This document shows positions 35,319 to 46,278 of a stretch of 64,000 nucleotides of DNA, piece after piece. The number at the start of each line of letters is the position of its first letter. The first letter of the stretch is position 1. Origin of the DNA: Alkanindiges hydrocarboniclasticus (GTDB lineage Bacteria > Pseudomonadota > Gammaproteobacteria > Pseudomonadales > Moraxellaceae). The position numbers and the translations under genes are program-made. The stretch spans positions 1 through 64,000 of the forward strand of contig NZ_MLCN01000006.1 of NCBI RefSeq assembly GCF_001982605.1, written 5' to 3'. The notes under the pieces are model-generated. The model worked only from the letters and a program-made list of their open reading frames with translations. It searched no databases and was not told where the DNA came from.

Positions 35319-36938
35319 ATGCACAATCCAGAGTCTCAAGGGCAGCCAGTGGCATCACCAGCAAGCCTGAGTTCAAGCAATGTTGATACGCCGCCTCCCA
35401 AATTTTTTAAGCCGGCGTTCTTTAGCATCATTACTGTGGCACTGATTTATATTGCCAGTCAGTTATTTGCAGATTTATCCCAGATTCCCCAAATGGCACT
35501 GTTTTCTTTTGCCTTGCTGGCGGCTGCTTTGATCATTGCGCTGGGTTTTGAGTTCGTTAACGGCTTTCATGATACGGCCAATGCGGTTGCAACAGTGATT
35601 TATACCAATGCCATGCCTGCCCATGTGGCTGTGATGTGGGCGGGTTTCTTTAATTTTCTGGGTGTGCTGTTTGCCAGTGGTGCAGTGGCTTATGGCATTC
35701 TGGCACTGTTGCCGGTTGAGCTGATTTTAAATGTCAGCAGTGGTGCCGGTTTTGCCATGGTGTTTGCCTTGCTGATAGCTGCAATTACCTGGAATCTGGG
35801 CACTTGGTATTTTGGTATTCCTGCATCCAGCTCACATACCATGGTGGGTTCGATTATTGGTGTGGGCCTGATGAACCAGCTACTCAATTCGGCCCATGGC
35901 ACCAGTGGCGTTGATATTGAACAGGTAATCAAGGTAGGCAAAGCCCTGCTGTTTTCACCCCTGATTGGCTTTGCCTTTGCGGCTGTGGTGTTCCTGTTAT
36001 TAAAGTTCTTCTTCAAAAAACGTCTGGAGTTATTCAAGCCGCCAGTCGGGAATGAGCCACCGTCACTGGGAATCCGGGCGATGCTGATTTTTACCTGTAC
36101 GGGTGTTAGCTTTGCGCATGGGTCCAACGATGGGCAAAAAGGCATGGGCCTGATTATGCTGATTTTAATTGGCATTGCACCATTGGCATATTCCTTAAAT
36201 AAAACACTGGATGGCACACAGGTGCAGTCTTTTGTGGCTGTATCCCAACAGGCTGTACAGGTATTGGCCCCGGCTACTCCCGCCATGACTGATGCTACAG
36301 CCCGCGCAACATTAACCCGTTATATTCAGGATCGTCAGGTTAATCCGCAGGTTATTCCGGCTTTGGCGGTGTTATCCCAGCATGTGGGTGAAGAAGTGGC
36401 AACTTATGGTAGCCTAAATAAAGTGCCTGCCAATGCAGTAGCCACCTTGCGCAATGACATGTACCTCAGCAGTGCTGCACTCAAGCGGCTGGACAAAGAC
36501 AAGGCTATGCCAACACTTAGCGAGTCTGATAGCAAGGTAATTGATAGCTATCGCAAGGGCCTTGATCAGGTGACCCAATATATTCCAACCTGGGTGAAAG
36601 TAGCGGTGGCGCTGGCACTGGGTCTGGGCACCATGGTGGGCTGGAAGCGCATTGTTGTCACGGTGGGCGAGCGTATTGGCAAATCACACATGACGTACGG
36701 ACAAGGCATGGCCGCTGAGCTGGTTGCCATGACCACGATTGGCATTGCTGATCGTATGGGTATGCCGGTCAGTACCACCCATGTGCTTAACAGTGCAGTG
36801 GCTGGAACAATGGCAGCCAATAAATCCGGCTTGCAGTGGTCAACCATTCGTACCATTTTGTCAGCCTGGGTTTTAACCCTGCCGGCTACGGTTGCACTGT
36901 CTGGCGGCTTGTACTGGCTATTCCTAAAGTTTGTCTAA
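35319..36938 (+). CDS. Inorganic phosphate transporter, Pit family
   Basis: A 539-residue transporter. The paired PiT signature motifs are FVNGFHDTANAVATVIYTNAM near residue 80 and, in the second half, SFAHGSNDGQKGMGLI and MGMPVSTTHVLNSAVAGTM. About ten membrane segments are separated by a hydrophilic insert around 285-420. It imports phosphate, usually with protons and divalent cations. A Pho box immediately upstream makes phosphate-starvation induction likely, which is unusual for constitutive low-affinity Pit systems. Confidence 0.92.
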   Translation: MHNPESQGQPVASPASLSSSNVDTPPPKFFKPAFFSIITVALIYIASQLFADLSQIPQMALFSFALLAAALIIALGFEFVNGFHDTANAVATVIYTNAMPAHVAVMWAGFFNFLGVLFASGAVAYGILALLPVELILNVSSGAGFAMVFALLIAAITWNLGTWYFGIPASSSHTMVGSIIGVGLMNQLLNSAHGTSGVDIEQVIKVGKALLFSPLIGFAFAAVVFLLLKFFFKKRLELFKPPVGNEPPSLGIRAMLIFTCTGVSFAHGSNDGQKGMGLIMLILIGIAPLAYSLNKTLDGTQVQSFVAVSQQAVQVLAPATPAMTDATARATLTRYIQDRQVNPQVIPALAVLSQHVGEEVATYGSLNKVPANAVATLRNDMYLSSAALKRLDKDKAMPTLSESDSKVIDSYRKGLDQVTQYIPTWVKVAVALALGLGTMVGWKRIVVTVGERIGKSHMTYGQGMAAELVAMTTIGIADRMGMPVSTTHVLNSAVAGTMAANKSGLQWSTIRTILSAWVLTLPATVALSGGLYWLFLKFV

Positions 36939-36948
36939 TGGTTGTAGC

Positions 36949-36982
36949 AAAAAAATACCCGGCTTTGGCTGGGTATTTTTTT
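36949..36982. terminator. Bidirectional terminator between pit and the formylglycine-generating enzyme
   Basis: Stem AAAAATACCC / GGGTATTTTT with a T-run, flanked by A-runs on the other side. Confidence 0.9.
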
Positions 36983-36994
36983 AGGATTAACCTC

Positions 36995-38128
36995 TTATTT
37001 CAGGTTTAATACGGTTCTAAAACCCACATGACTGGTGGGCAAATTGGTTTCCTGTGGATGACGTGCTGCGGCTCTATAGCGTACACAGTAATTGGCAGCA
37101 CACAGGTAGGAGCCACCTTTAATCACAAACGAGCGAGCCTCAAAACCCCTGTCAAAAGCAGTTGCCTGAGTCGTTGAATTCCGGGCCAGTGCCGGGTTGC
37201 CGCCATGGCCATCTGGCAGGTTATGTGCGTCTGCATCCTGTTCATGGCTGTTGTAATACGGTGATTGTGTCCATTCCCACACATTCCCAATCATGTCATA
37301 CAGGCCATACGGATTAGCAGCATAACACCCTACTGGCGCAATACCGGCAAAATGGTCAGCTTGAGTGTTTTGTAAGGGAAAATCACCCTGCCAGTAATTG
37401 GCACTGGGGATGCCATGCTTATCATGGGGGGCTTTGTCCAGCAGATTTACTTTATGTGCTTTAGCCTGCTGTTCCTGACCCTGCAAAGGCAATTGGGCTT
37501 TGGCAGCATATTCCCACTGTGCTTCGGTGGGCAAGTCATGGCCCAGCCATACCGCATAGTGTTCGGCATCATTTTTAGTAACCAATACGACTGGTTCGTG
37601 ATCCTTATTTTGAATGGAGCTACCGGGGCCATGGGGCTGTTTCCAGTTAGCGCCTTTGACAAAATGCCACCAGCTATTGTTGCTGATGGCTGCTCCGGCT
37701 CCAGGGGGGACAAACACCGCACCGCCGCCTGTTTTTTCAGCATCAGTCATATAACCAGTTGCTTTTACAAACCGGGAAAATTGTGCATTGGTAACTTCAG
37801 TCTGGTCAATCCAGAAGGCTGCTATATGACTGGCCTTGCCACTTTTAAGCGGTAATTCATCCTGATAGCCTTGGGTTGAGCCAATCTGCAACTCACCCGA
37901 GGCAATATAGGCCATGCCAGCTTTTGGGTCTTTGCCAAAGTTTTCTGGCAGGCCGGAATAGTGCATACAATTTTGTAGTGCCCCCAACTTCAATGGCAAT
38001 GACTTTGTCGATAAAGCGGACTGTGATTGATCCCGGCTAGACACTGGCTGATGGCAACCCTGAACAGGAAGTATAAAAAGTCCCAGTGCCATCAAGCGAT
38101 AGCACTGGTATAAAGACTGTTTTTTCAT
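36995..38128 (-). CDS. Formylglycine-generating enzyme, lipoprotein form
   Basis: A 377-residue protein from the ATG at 38128. The signal has a lipobox-like LFILPVQGC, so it is probably anchored in the envelope. The FGE-sulfatase domain shows QTEVTNAQFSRFVKATGY, LPTEAQWEYAAK, YGLYDMIGNVWEWTQSPYY and the catalytic GGSYLCAANYCVRYRAAARH, with the two cysteines that oxidise the target Cys, then HVGFRTV. It converts a sulfatase Cys to formylglycine. It follows the sulfatase by 10 bases, forming one operon. Confidence 0.92.
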   Translation of the reverse strand: MKKQSLYQCYRLMALGLFILPVQGCHQPVSSRDQSQSALSTKSLPLKLGALQNCMHYSGLPENFGKDPKAGMAYIASGELQIGSTQGYQDELPLKSGKASHIAAFWIDQTEVTNAQFSRFVKATGYMTDAEKTGGGAVFVPPGAGAAISNNSWWHFVKGANWKQPHGPGSSIQNKDHEPVVLVTKNDAEHYAVWLGHDLPTEAQWEYAAKAQLPLQGQEQQAKAHKVNLLDKAPHDKHGIPSANYWQGDFPLQNTQADHFAGIAPVGCYAANPYGLYDMIGNVWEWTQSPYYNSHEQDADAHNLPDGHGGNPALARNSTTQATAFDRGFEARSFVIKGGSYLCAANYCVRYRAAARHPQETNLPTSHVGFRTVLNLK

Positions 38129-38138
38129 GGTGGCCTGA

Positions 38139-39830
38139 CTACTTCGGCTGTTGCTGGCCAAAGAACGGTTTTATCCCATTCTGGCCGGCATACTGGGCAT
38201 ATTTGGCTTTCAGGTCTGCCACAATATCCGGATGCTGTGCGGCCACGTTATTGCGCTCGGCACGGTCAGTTTTGATGTCATAAAGTTCCCAGTCATCAGT
38301 GCCAAAAATGTGCTTACCCTGATAAGGGGCCTGCAATGCCAGTTTCCAGTTGGCGGTGCGTACATACTGGTTGCCATGCAACTCATCAGCAAATACAAAA
38401 TTGTCGCCATACACCGTGCTGGTTTTATTTTGCAGCAAGGATAACCATGACTTGCCCGTAATCGGATGCACAGTTTTGCCATTGTACTGGCTGCCCGGAT
38501 TGTTGATTTGGGCAATTTCCAGAATGGTGGGTGATACGTCTTTGACCGAGGTAAAGCTGGTATTAATGTTTTCCGCTTTGGTTTGACTGGGCAGCTTGAT
38601 AATCGCTGGAGACAGTACGGCGCCTTCACCGGCAGTGAGCTTCCATAGGTGAAATGGTGTAGAGCTCACCTCAGCCCAGCGTGGCCCAATACTTACATAC
38701 GAGCTAGGCTTACCAATATTATCAAGGCTATTGTCAAAACCATTAGCATTTCGGGGAAAGCCTTCGGCGCCGTTATCGGACACAAAGAAAATCAGCGTAT
38801 TGTCATACTGGCCATTTTTCTTAAGCTCTGAAATGATACGGCCCACGTTGTAGTCCAGATTTTCCACCATGGCTGCATAGACTTCCATCTTGCGCGCTTC
38901 AATCTTTTTTTGTCCGTCCGTTAGCTCATTCCAGTTCCCGGCATTGCCGGGTGTGTTTGCTGTGGTTAATGGATGAGCAGGCTGAAAATCAACCGGTACA
39001 ATACCGAGCTGCTTCTGGCGTGCAAGGCGCTGGGTGCGAATGGCATCATAACCGGCATCATATTTGCCTTTATATTTGGCAATAAACTCATCCGGTGCCT
39101 GCAAAGGCCAATGCGGGGCAGTGTAGGCCGCATAGGCAAAAAACGGCTTGTCATCCTTGTTGCTACTGAGGTAATCCAGCAGCTTGTCGGTATAGTAGTT
39201 GGTGGAAAAAAAACCATCAGGCAATTCAACTGCCTGCCCGTCTTCGGTATAGGTGCCGGGTCGCTGCACGCTGGCGGGTTTATCCTTATAATGCAAATCA
39301 TAGCCTTGTAGCAGCACAAATGAGCGCTCAAAGCCACGTGCCTTGGGGCCATATTGTGGGGTAAGACCCAGATGCCATTTACCTGCTATATAGGTATGGT
39401 AGCCATTGTCTTTTAGAATTTGCGGCAGGGATAAGACCTTGTCATTTAAGTAGCCTTCATAGCCATCGGCACCGCGCACATGATCATTAATGCTTTCAGC
39501 CATTGAGCCAATGCCGGCCAGATGATGATCCGTGCCTGACAATAGCTGTGAGCGAGTAGGAGAACAGGCCTGTGCGGTATGATAATCGGTGAGTATCCGG
39601 CCTGTGCTGGCCAGCGCGTCAATATTGGGCGTACTGATTTCACCACCAAACGCACCAAGGTCTGAATAACCCAGATCATCAGCCATAATAAACAGAATAT
39701 TTGGTTTCTTTTTTTCTACAGCGGGCACACTGGCCTCAGCGTTATTATCATTATCGGTGCAGGCAGTCAGGCCAACAGCAACGCTGCATAAGCCTGCAAC
39801 CAGAAACTGCTTTGTAGTAAAAGTAGACAT
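38139..39830 (-). CDS. Arylsulfatase with formylglycine motif, lipoprotein-like signal
   Basis: A 564-residue sulfatase. The start at 39830 has AGAGGAA upstream. The signal ends in a lipobox-like LTAC (Cys24). Metal-binding ADDLGYSDLG is near residue 50, and the modified motif CSPTR is at 89-93, where Cys89 becomes formylglycine. A later AGKWHLG segment and WPLQAPDEF are typical. It hydrolyses sulfate esters, substrate unknown. Its activator, a formylglycine-generating enzyme, is the next gene, indicating a dedicated maturation pair outside the cytosol. Confidence 0.93.
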   Translation of the reverse strand: MSTFTTKQFLVAGLCSVAVGLTACTDNDNNAEASVPAVEKKKPNILFIMADDLGYSDLGAFGGEISTPNIDALASTGRILTDYHTAQACSPTRSQLLSGTDHHLAGIGSMAESINDHVRGADGYEGYLNDKVLSLPQILKDNGYHTYIAGKWHLGLTPQYGPKARGFERSFVLLQGYDLHYKDKPASVQRPGTYTEDGQAVELPDGFFSTNYYTDKLLDYLSSNKDDKPFFAYAAYTAPHWPLQAPDEFIAKYKGKYDAGYDAIRTQRLARQKQLGIVPVDFQPAHPLTTANTPGNAGNWNELTDGQKKIEARKMEVYAAMVENLDYNVGRIISELKKNGQYDNTLIFFVSDNGAEGFPRNANGFDNSLDNIGKPSSYVSIGPRWAEVSSTPFHLWKLTAGEGAVLSPAIIKLPSQTKAENINTSFTSVKDVSPTILEIAQINNPGSQYNGKTVHPITGKSWLSLLQNKTSTVYGDNFVFADELHGNQYVRTANWKLALQAPYQGKHIFGTDDWELYDIKTDRAERNNVAAQHPDIVADLKAKYAQYAGQNGIKPFFGQQQPK

Positions 39831-39996
39831 TGATATTCCTCTAAAAAATAACATGGAGGAATAGTAAGGACAGCGTTTATAGTTTAAAAATAATTAAAAT
39901 GAACAAGGCTATCGAATAAAGATATAAGTAAAATGAAGCCAAATAAATGGATTGACCCTAAGTTTTAAAACTAGCCCTGAGTTGCACCCAATGATT

Positions 39997-40611
39997 TTAA
40001 TGAAGTTGTAGCAGCTCCTGCATAAAGCGCGGCACTAATCTTGGTTCAATGGCAATGGTTGCCACCACACCAAAGCCTGCGCCCCATAGATGGGCACTGT
40101 GGTTGATATTGTCCTTTCCACGCCGTGCCGAATATACCGTATAAGCTGTATACAGTAAGGCATAGACTATGGCGGGCATGGGAATGAAAAATACAAAAAT
40201 CAGGTTCCATGGGGCAAACAGGATATAGGCAAATAACACTGCTGATACGGCACCTGAGGCCCCAAGGCTCAAATAGTTGGGATCGTTTTTATGCTTGAAA
40301 TAGCTGGGTAGCATGGCCACTACCAGCGCGGCCAGATAAAACAGGATAAAACCCATTCCTGCAAAATAAGGCCGGTAAAAGGCTTCAATGGCGCGGCCAA
40401 AAAAATACAGGGTAATCATGTTAAACAGCAAATGCGTGCCATCGGCATGTACAAATCCGTAGGTAATAAAACGGTCAAACTGGCCACGGCGCATGGCAGG
40501 CGGCCACATGATCAGGCGATTCATTACCGTACGATTGCTAAATGCAATAAAAGACAGCAGACAGGTGATAATAATGAGTGTCAGGGTATGGGAAAAAGGT
40601 AAACCTAGCAT
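39997..40611 (-). CDS. Rhomboid family intramembrane serine protease
   Basis: A 204-residue membrane protease with six predicted membrane helices. The catalytic Ser119 is in GASGAVSAV and His174 in NHSAHLWGAGFG; the HLLFN motif at 60-64 supports the fold. It cuts membrane proteins within the bilayer. It is a single gene, and no ribosome site is evident. Confidence 0.92.
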   Translation of the reverse strand: MLGLPFSHTLTLIIITCLLSFIAFSNRTVMNRLIMWPPAMRRGQFDRFITYGFVHADGTHLLFNMITLYFFGRAIEAFYRPYFAGMGFILFYLAALVVAMLPSYFKHKNDPNYLSLGASGAVSAVLFAYILFAPWNLIFVFFIPMPAIVYALLYTAYTVYSARRGKDNINHSAHLWGAGFGVVATIAIEPRLVPRFMQELLQLH

Positions 40612-40831
40612 TTTAGTCGGGTTAATGATTATTGTGATGGAATAGTAAAATACTTTTGGGTCAAATTGTTGTGTATAAACGCCTAGTTACATTTTTAGCC
40701 AATAATAATTATCGGTATTTTTGCAAAGGGTTTTCTAACATTTTGCCAAAAAAATCACTTAAACTTGTGTTTGATGGTCATAGCCCTCATCTATGCGCTA
40801 TGATGTGCCCTCTGCGCAGGAGTTAGTTGTA

Positions 40832-41500
40832 ATGTCTGTTGAAAATGCCTCTACTATTGAAAATCAAGCCGCTCAAAATACAAGCTTATCTGATGAGATG
40901 ACGCCTAATATGGTGATTACGCCTAGCGCTCAGGAATACCTGAACGAGCTGCTGGGCAAGCAAAATACCCCCGGCATTGGTGTACGCATTTTTGTAGAGC
41001 ATCCGGGTACGGCCCGTGCAGAATGCTGCATGGCGTATTCTACGCCCGAAGAAGTCAATACACTGGATTATCAGCAGCAATATGATGGCTTTCCGGCTTA
41101 TATCGATACGCCTTCCATTCCGTATCTAAAAGATGCAGTGATTGATTACAACAAGGATCGCTTTGGTGGTCAGTTGACCTTTAAGGCGCCCAATTCCAAA
41201 GTGCCTCGTGTTGGTGCGGATGCGTCGGTTGAAGAACGCATTGCTTATGTATTGCAAGCTGAAATCAATCCGGGACTGGCAGGGCATGGCGGCAATGTGT
41301 CATTGGTTGAGCTATTCAACGATGATGAACATGGCTTGACTGCGGTACTACAGTTTGGTGGCGGTTGTCAGGGCTGTTCTGCGGTAGACGTGACCTTAAA
41401 GCAGGGTGTGGAAACCACGCTGAAAGAGCATATTCCTGAGCTGGGCCGTGTGATTGATAAAACCGACCATACGCAAAAAGAAGGCGCTTATTTTAAGTAA
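40832..41500 (+). CDS. nfuA: Fe-S biogenesis protein NfuA
   Basis: A 222-residue protein from the ATG at 40832, with AGGAG nine bases upstream. The N-terminal A-type domain ([31 protein letters not shown]) is followed by a C-terminal Nfu domain with [11 protein letters not shown], whose CxxC carries a 4Fe-4S cluster. It delivers clusters to target proteins such as aconitase or lipoyl synthase. A short N-terminal extension of about 27 residues precedes the domain. Confidence 0.93.
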   Translation: MSVENASTIENQAAQNTSLSDEMTPNMVITPSAQEYLNELLGKQNTPGIGVRIFVEHPGTARAECCMAYSTPEEVNTLDYQQQYDGFPAYIDTPSIPYLKDAVIDYNKDRFGGQLTFKAPNSKVPRVGADASVEERIAYVLQAEINPGLAGHGGNVSLVELFNDDEHGLTAVLQFGGGCQGCSAVDVTLKQGVETTLKEHIPELGRVIDKTDHTQKEGAYFK

Positions 41501-41541
41501 GTTGTGCATTGTATCAGCGATAATAGCTTGCACAGCAGTAT

Positions 41542-41680
41542 CTTATCAACTTGGGTTTGATAAGCGGATTAACCTTCGGTTCGACCTACTTTTCTTTCGG
41601 GAAAAGTAGGCAAAACCATTTTCTTTTGCAAAACTCGGCAAAGGATTCCTAGAATAGTTTTTCTTGCTAGAGTTAATTAA
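41542..41680. repeat. Hairpin-rich intergenic module
   Basis: Several perfect hairpins in a row: CTTATCAA/TTGATAAG (41542-41564), CCTACTTTTC/GAAAAGTAGG (41585-41610), GCAAAA/TTTTGC (41610-41629), and a TAGAGTT/AACTCTA pair at about 41668-41687. No T-run follows the second, so it is not a simple terminator of nfuA. It resembles dispersed repeat modules of gammaproteobacteria. Confidence 0.5.
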
Positions 41681-41771
41681 AACTCTAAATTAAATTCTTC
41701 CTGCCTCAAACAATTGCAAAAGACCTTCACTGTTTCATCTATAGCATGTTGTCCTATGCTGTTAAAAACAA

Positions 41772-42317
41772 TTAATTTTGATCTAGCTTTTTAAACAAGG
41801 CAATGGTGTCTTTTGCCCATTGAATCCATGTTTTTTGCGTTTCAATGCCTAATAACAATACCCGGTGCTGAATTTGCTGTTCACGGCTAAGCACAGTGTC
41901 TTTCTTAAAATCACGCTGCTCGATGGCCAGATACAGTGCCAGTTTTTCTTCATGCAGTTTCAGGTGCCGTTTTAACTCTTCATCAATACCCAATGGGCCA
42001 AGTATTGCCTCGGCGCGCAGGCGCACCGCCATTTCTTCACGAATGAGATAGGGGTCAGTGGCCAGCATAACCCATTGTTTTAATTCCTGCTTGCCTGCAT
42101 CCAGCACTTCATAGGTTTTCTTTTTGGTTTTACCGGCATCTAGCGCGGGGTTAGAGCTAATCCAGCCCTGATCTTCCATACGCTTTAGCTCGCGGTAAAT
42201 CTGCTGATGGGTGGCACTCCAGAAAAAGCCCATGGACTTGTCAAAACGGCGTGCCAGATCGTAGCCGGAGCTTGGTTTTTCCAGTAGTGAGGTAAGCAAA
42301 ACGTGGGATAAAGACAT
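41772..42317 (-). CDS. PadR family transcriptional regulator
   Basis: A 181-residue PadR regulator with an N-terminal winged helix (LSHVLLTSLLEKPSSGYDLARRFDKS then FFWSATHQQIYRELKRMEDQGWI) and a helical Vir_act_alpha_C-type dimerisation region. It is divergent from fadH, and two ATGCAAC...TTGCAT-type palindromes lie between them, so it probably represses fadH and itself in response to a fatty acyl or related ligand; the ligand is inference. Confidence 0.88.
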   Translation of the reverse strand: MSLSHVLLTSLLEKPSSGYDLARRFDKSMGFFWSATHQQIYRELKRMEDQGWISSNPALDAGKTKKKTYEVLDAGKQELKQWVMLATDPYLIREEMAVRLRAEAILGPLGIDEELKRHLKLHEEKLALYLAIEQRDFKKDTVLSREQQIQHRVLLLGIETQKTWIQWAKDTIALFKKLDQN

Positions 42318-42370
42318 GCAGTGCAGTTAATGATTAATCAGAATGGCATTAAATACTGGAAAAATAATTT

Positions 42371-42386
42371 ATGCAACCAGTTGCAT
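42371..42386. promoter_or_regulatory. PadR operator 1
   Basis: ATGCAACCAGTTGCAT has perfect 7-bp arms around two bases. It lies about 55 bases from the padR start. Confidence 0.7.
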
Positions 42387-42425
42387 AGTGATGGAAAATA
42401 AATTATAAAATCCACATACAAAATC

Positions 42426-42441
42426 ATGCAACAAAGTGCAT
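42426..42441. promoter_or_regulatory. PadR operator 2
   Basis: ATGCAACAAAGTGCAT is an imperfect copy of operator 1, exactly 55 bases further from padR and 89 bases before the fadH ATG. Confidence 0.6.
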
Positions 42442-42523
42442 AGTTGTGAACCAGTCTTTTGAACAAAGCAATGTACTGCTGATCACAGCCGCCAGCGTTT
42501 TAATTTCCGCGAATAAGGAATAG

Positions 42524-44596
<2,073 letters not shown>

Positions 44597-44923
44597 TAGA
44601 GCACTTATCTGGTTAGTCAGATTACGGCCAGCGGGTACGTTAAAAACCTGTTGGCAGTATTCATTGAGGCAATAGCATGAGATTTCTTTCATAAGTCATC
44701 TTCTTGCCTTCTACTATTTCGTCAAGCTCTCGGCATGAGCTTGGTTGAGCGCTCAATGAAAGCAGGCGGCAGTTAAGGTTGCGTGCGGTCCTTCGACCAG
44801 CTCAGGAACCGTGCTTCAATGGTAAATGAGCATGTCGAAACCAGATATTTAAAAGCACTTTATTAAATTTAACCAGCGCTGCCCAATCTGAAAATGATAA
44901 ACAAACGTTCAGGGAGAACGAGA
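44597..44923. other. Intergenic region with a REP-like sequence
   Basis: About 330 bases after fadH. It contains an AAGCTC...GAGCTT hairpin near 44730 and a REP-like sequence at 44783-44815. No gene is seen. Confidence 0.5.
44783..44815. repeat. REP-like palindromic element
   Basis: The core CCTTCGACCAGCTCAGGAAC, bracketed by CGGT and ACCG, resembles dispersed palindromic repeats with a TTCGA...AGCTCAGGA core found in many bacterial genomes. A related GTCGAAACC occurs 20 bases on. Confidence 0.5.
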
Positions 44924-45364
44924 ATGGCTACATCATTAATGACTGCACAGCTTCAACCTGCGGTCGCTGCCTCACTGGAAAAATGGCATCACATGCTACA
45001 AACGCGCGACATGAGCATTCTGGCCGATTTGCTGGACCAGAATGTGGTATTTCGCTCACCAATGGCGCACCGGCCCTATACGGGTTCGCTGGCGGTTGGG
45101 CTAATCCTGAAAACAGTAATTACCATTTTTCAGGATTTTACCTATCATCGTGAATTTGTAACCCCTGATGGCATGCAAGTGGTGCTGGAATTTAGCGCTG
45201 TGGTGGATGGTAAGGCGCTTAAGGGTATTGATATGATTGGCTTTGATGAACAGGGCAAGATCGTGGATTTTGAAGTGATGATCCGGCCATTTAATGCACT
45301 GGCTGCGCTGGGCAAGGAAATGGGTGCTCGCGTGGGTGCCCAGCTTGAAGCGCACAAAGGCTAA
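44924..45364 (+). CDS. NTF2-like / SnoaL-like protein
   Basis: A 146-residue protein from the ATG at 44924, with GGGAG upstream. The cone-shaped NTF2-like pattern is present: WHHMLQTRDMSILADLLDQNVVFRSP, HREFVTPDGMQVVLEFSAVVDGKALKGIDMIGFDEQGKIVDFEVMIRP. The family includes small isomerases and ligand-binding proteins, and the role here is unknown. The separation from fadH makes cotranscription doubtful. Confidence 0.75.
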   Translation: MATSLMTAQLQPAVAASLEKWHHMLQTRDMSILADLLDQNVVFRSPMAHRPYTGSLAVGLILKTVITIFQDFTYHREFVTPDGMQVVLEFSAVVDGKALKGIDMIGFDEQGKIVDFEVMIRPFNALAALGKEMGARVGAQLEAHKG

Positions 45365-45424
45365 TTTGCCAAGGCGAGTTTGCTGTGATTTGAAGTCATG
45401 GTAAAAAGATAAGGCTAATAAAAC

Positions 45425-45462
45425 AAAAAGCTGGCAACCCAATCAGGTGGCCAGCTTTTTGT
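45425..45462. terminator. Bidirectional terminator between convergent genes
   Basis: Stem AAAAAGCTGG / CCAGCTTTTT with a 16-base loop. Confidence 0.85.
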
Positions 45463-45502
45463 TTGGTTGCTAAAAATTTAACGACACACTGTTCAAGGGT
45501 GT

Positions 45503-46036
45503 TTAGTGCACAATCTCATCAACCAGATCAAAACCTTTGGGCATGTCTGGATTTTCAGCTTCCATCACAATCATGTCCAGATCACGCTCGGTATCCATGC
45601 CCAGCGCCAGTGCATGAAAGTACAGGTCAAAGCTGTGAAAATTGCCATACACCAGATTACGCAAAATGGTGCTGTTGAGGCCAAACCCTTCGACATCGAT
45701 GCTGGTTTTATAGCGCAGTTCGCCGTCGTCCCAGTCCATCTCAAAGTTACCCAGAATCAGGCCATAATTGATGCGGCAAATCAGCTCACTGATACGTGAA
45801 CGCAGATGATCCGGCACCTGATCGGGATACAGGCTATACACCAGCACACGCGAGGTATTTTCAAAACAGCGTACCATGCACGGCCATTCACCTTTATGGC
45901 CTTTTACAAAAATCCGGAAGGTAACAGTATTGTCCTCGTCTAATGCAGTGGCAGGAACAATGGGTTTCACCCGGTCTACCTTAAAGCCTTCTTCGGCCAG
46001 TAGCGTTTCTACGGTATCAGACAATAATTGGGTCAT
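45503..46036 (-). CDS. YbjN domain-containing protein
   Basis: A 177-residue acidic protein of the YbjN family, whose fold is like type III secretion chaperones. Segments are LAEEGFKVDRVKPIVP, FKGHKGEWPCMVRCFEN, INYGLILGNFEMDWDDGELRYKTSIDVEG. The family is linked to stress and motility regulation in E. coli, but its biochemical role is unsettled. No ribosome site is evident. Confidence 0.82.
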   Translation of the reverse strand: MTQLLSDTVETLLAEEGFKVDRVKPIVPATALDEDNTVTFRIFVKGHKGEWPCMVRCFENTSRVLVYSLYPDQVPDHLRSRISELICRINYGLILGNFEMDWDDGELRYKTSIDVEGFGLNSTILRNLVYGNFHSFDLYFHALALGMDTERDLDMIVMEAENPDMPKGFDLVDEIVH

Positions 46037-46278
46037 AAAAAACTGGTTCTAAAACATAAAATCTCAAGAACTAAGTGTGCCATGAAATGTCATAAAAAGC
46101 AGTTAAAGAGATGTAGTTATAAAATTTCTCGGGCAGTTAGCCTCAAGACATTATTTGACGTTAAGGCATTCCATTACCTGTAGCAGGAAACTTTAAAATA
46201 ACAATGGCGCATGAATCGGCAACTTCAGCCAGCGCATGCACCATGTTAAATTAATGGCTTAAACAACAGGTTAACGGG

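Noticed and set aside
41585-41610. nfuA terminator
   Set aside because: The strong stem is not followed by a T-run and lies over 80 bases after the stop, among other hairpins, so a repeat element is more likely.
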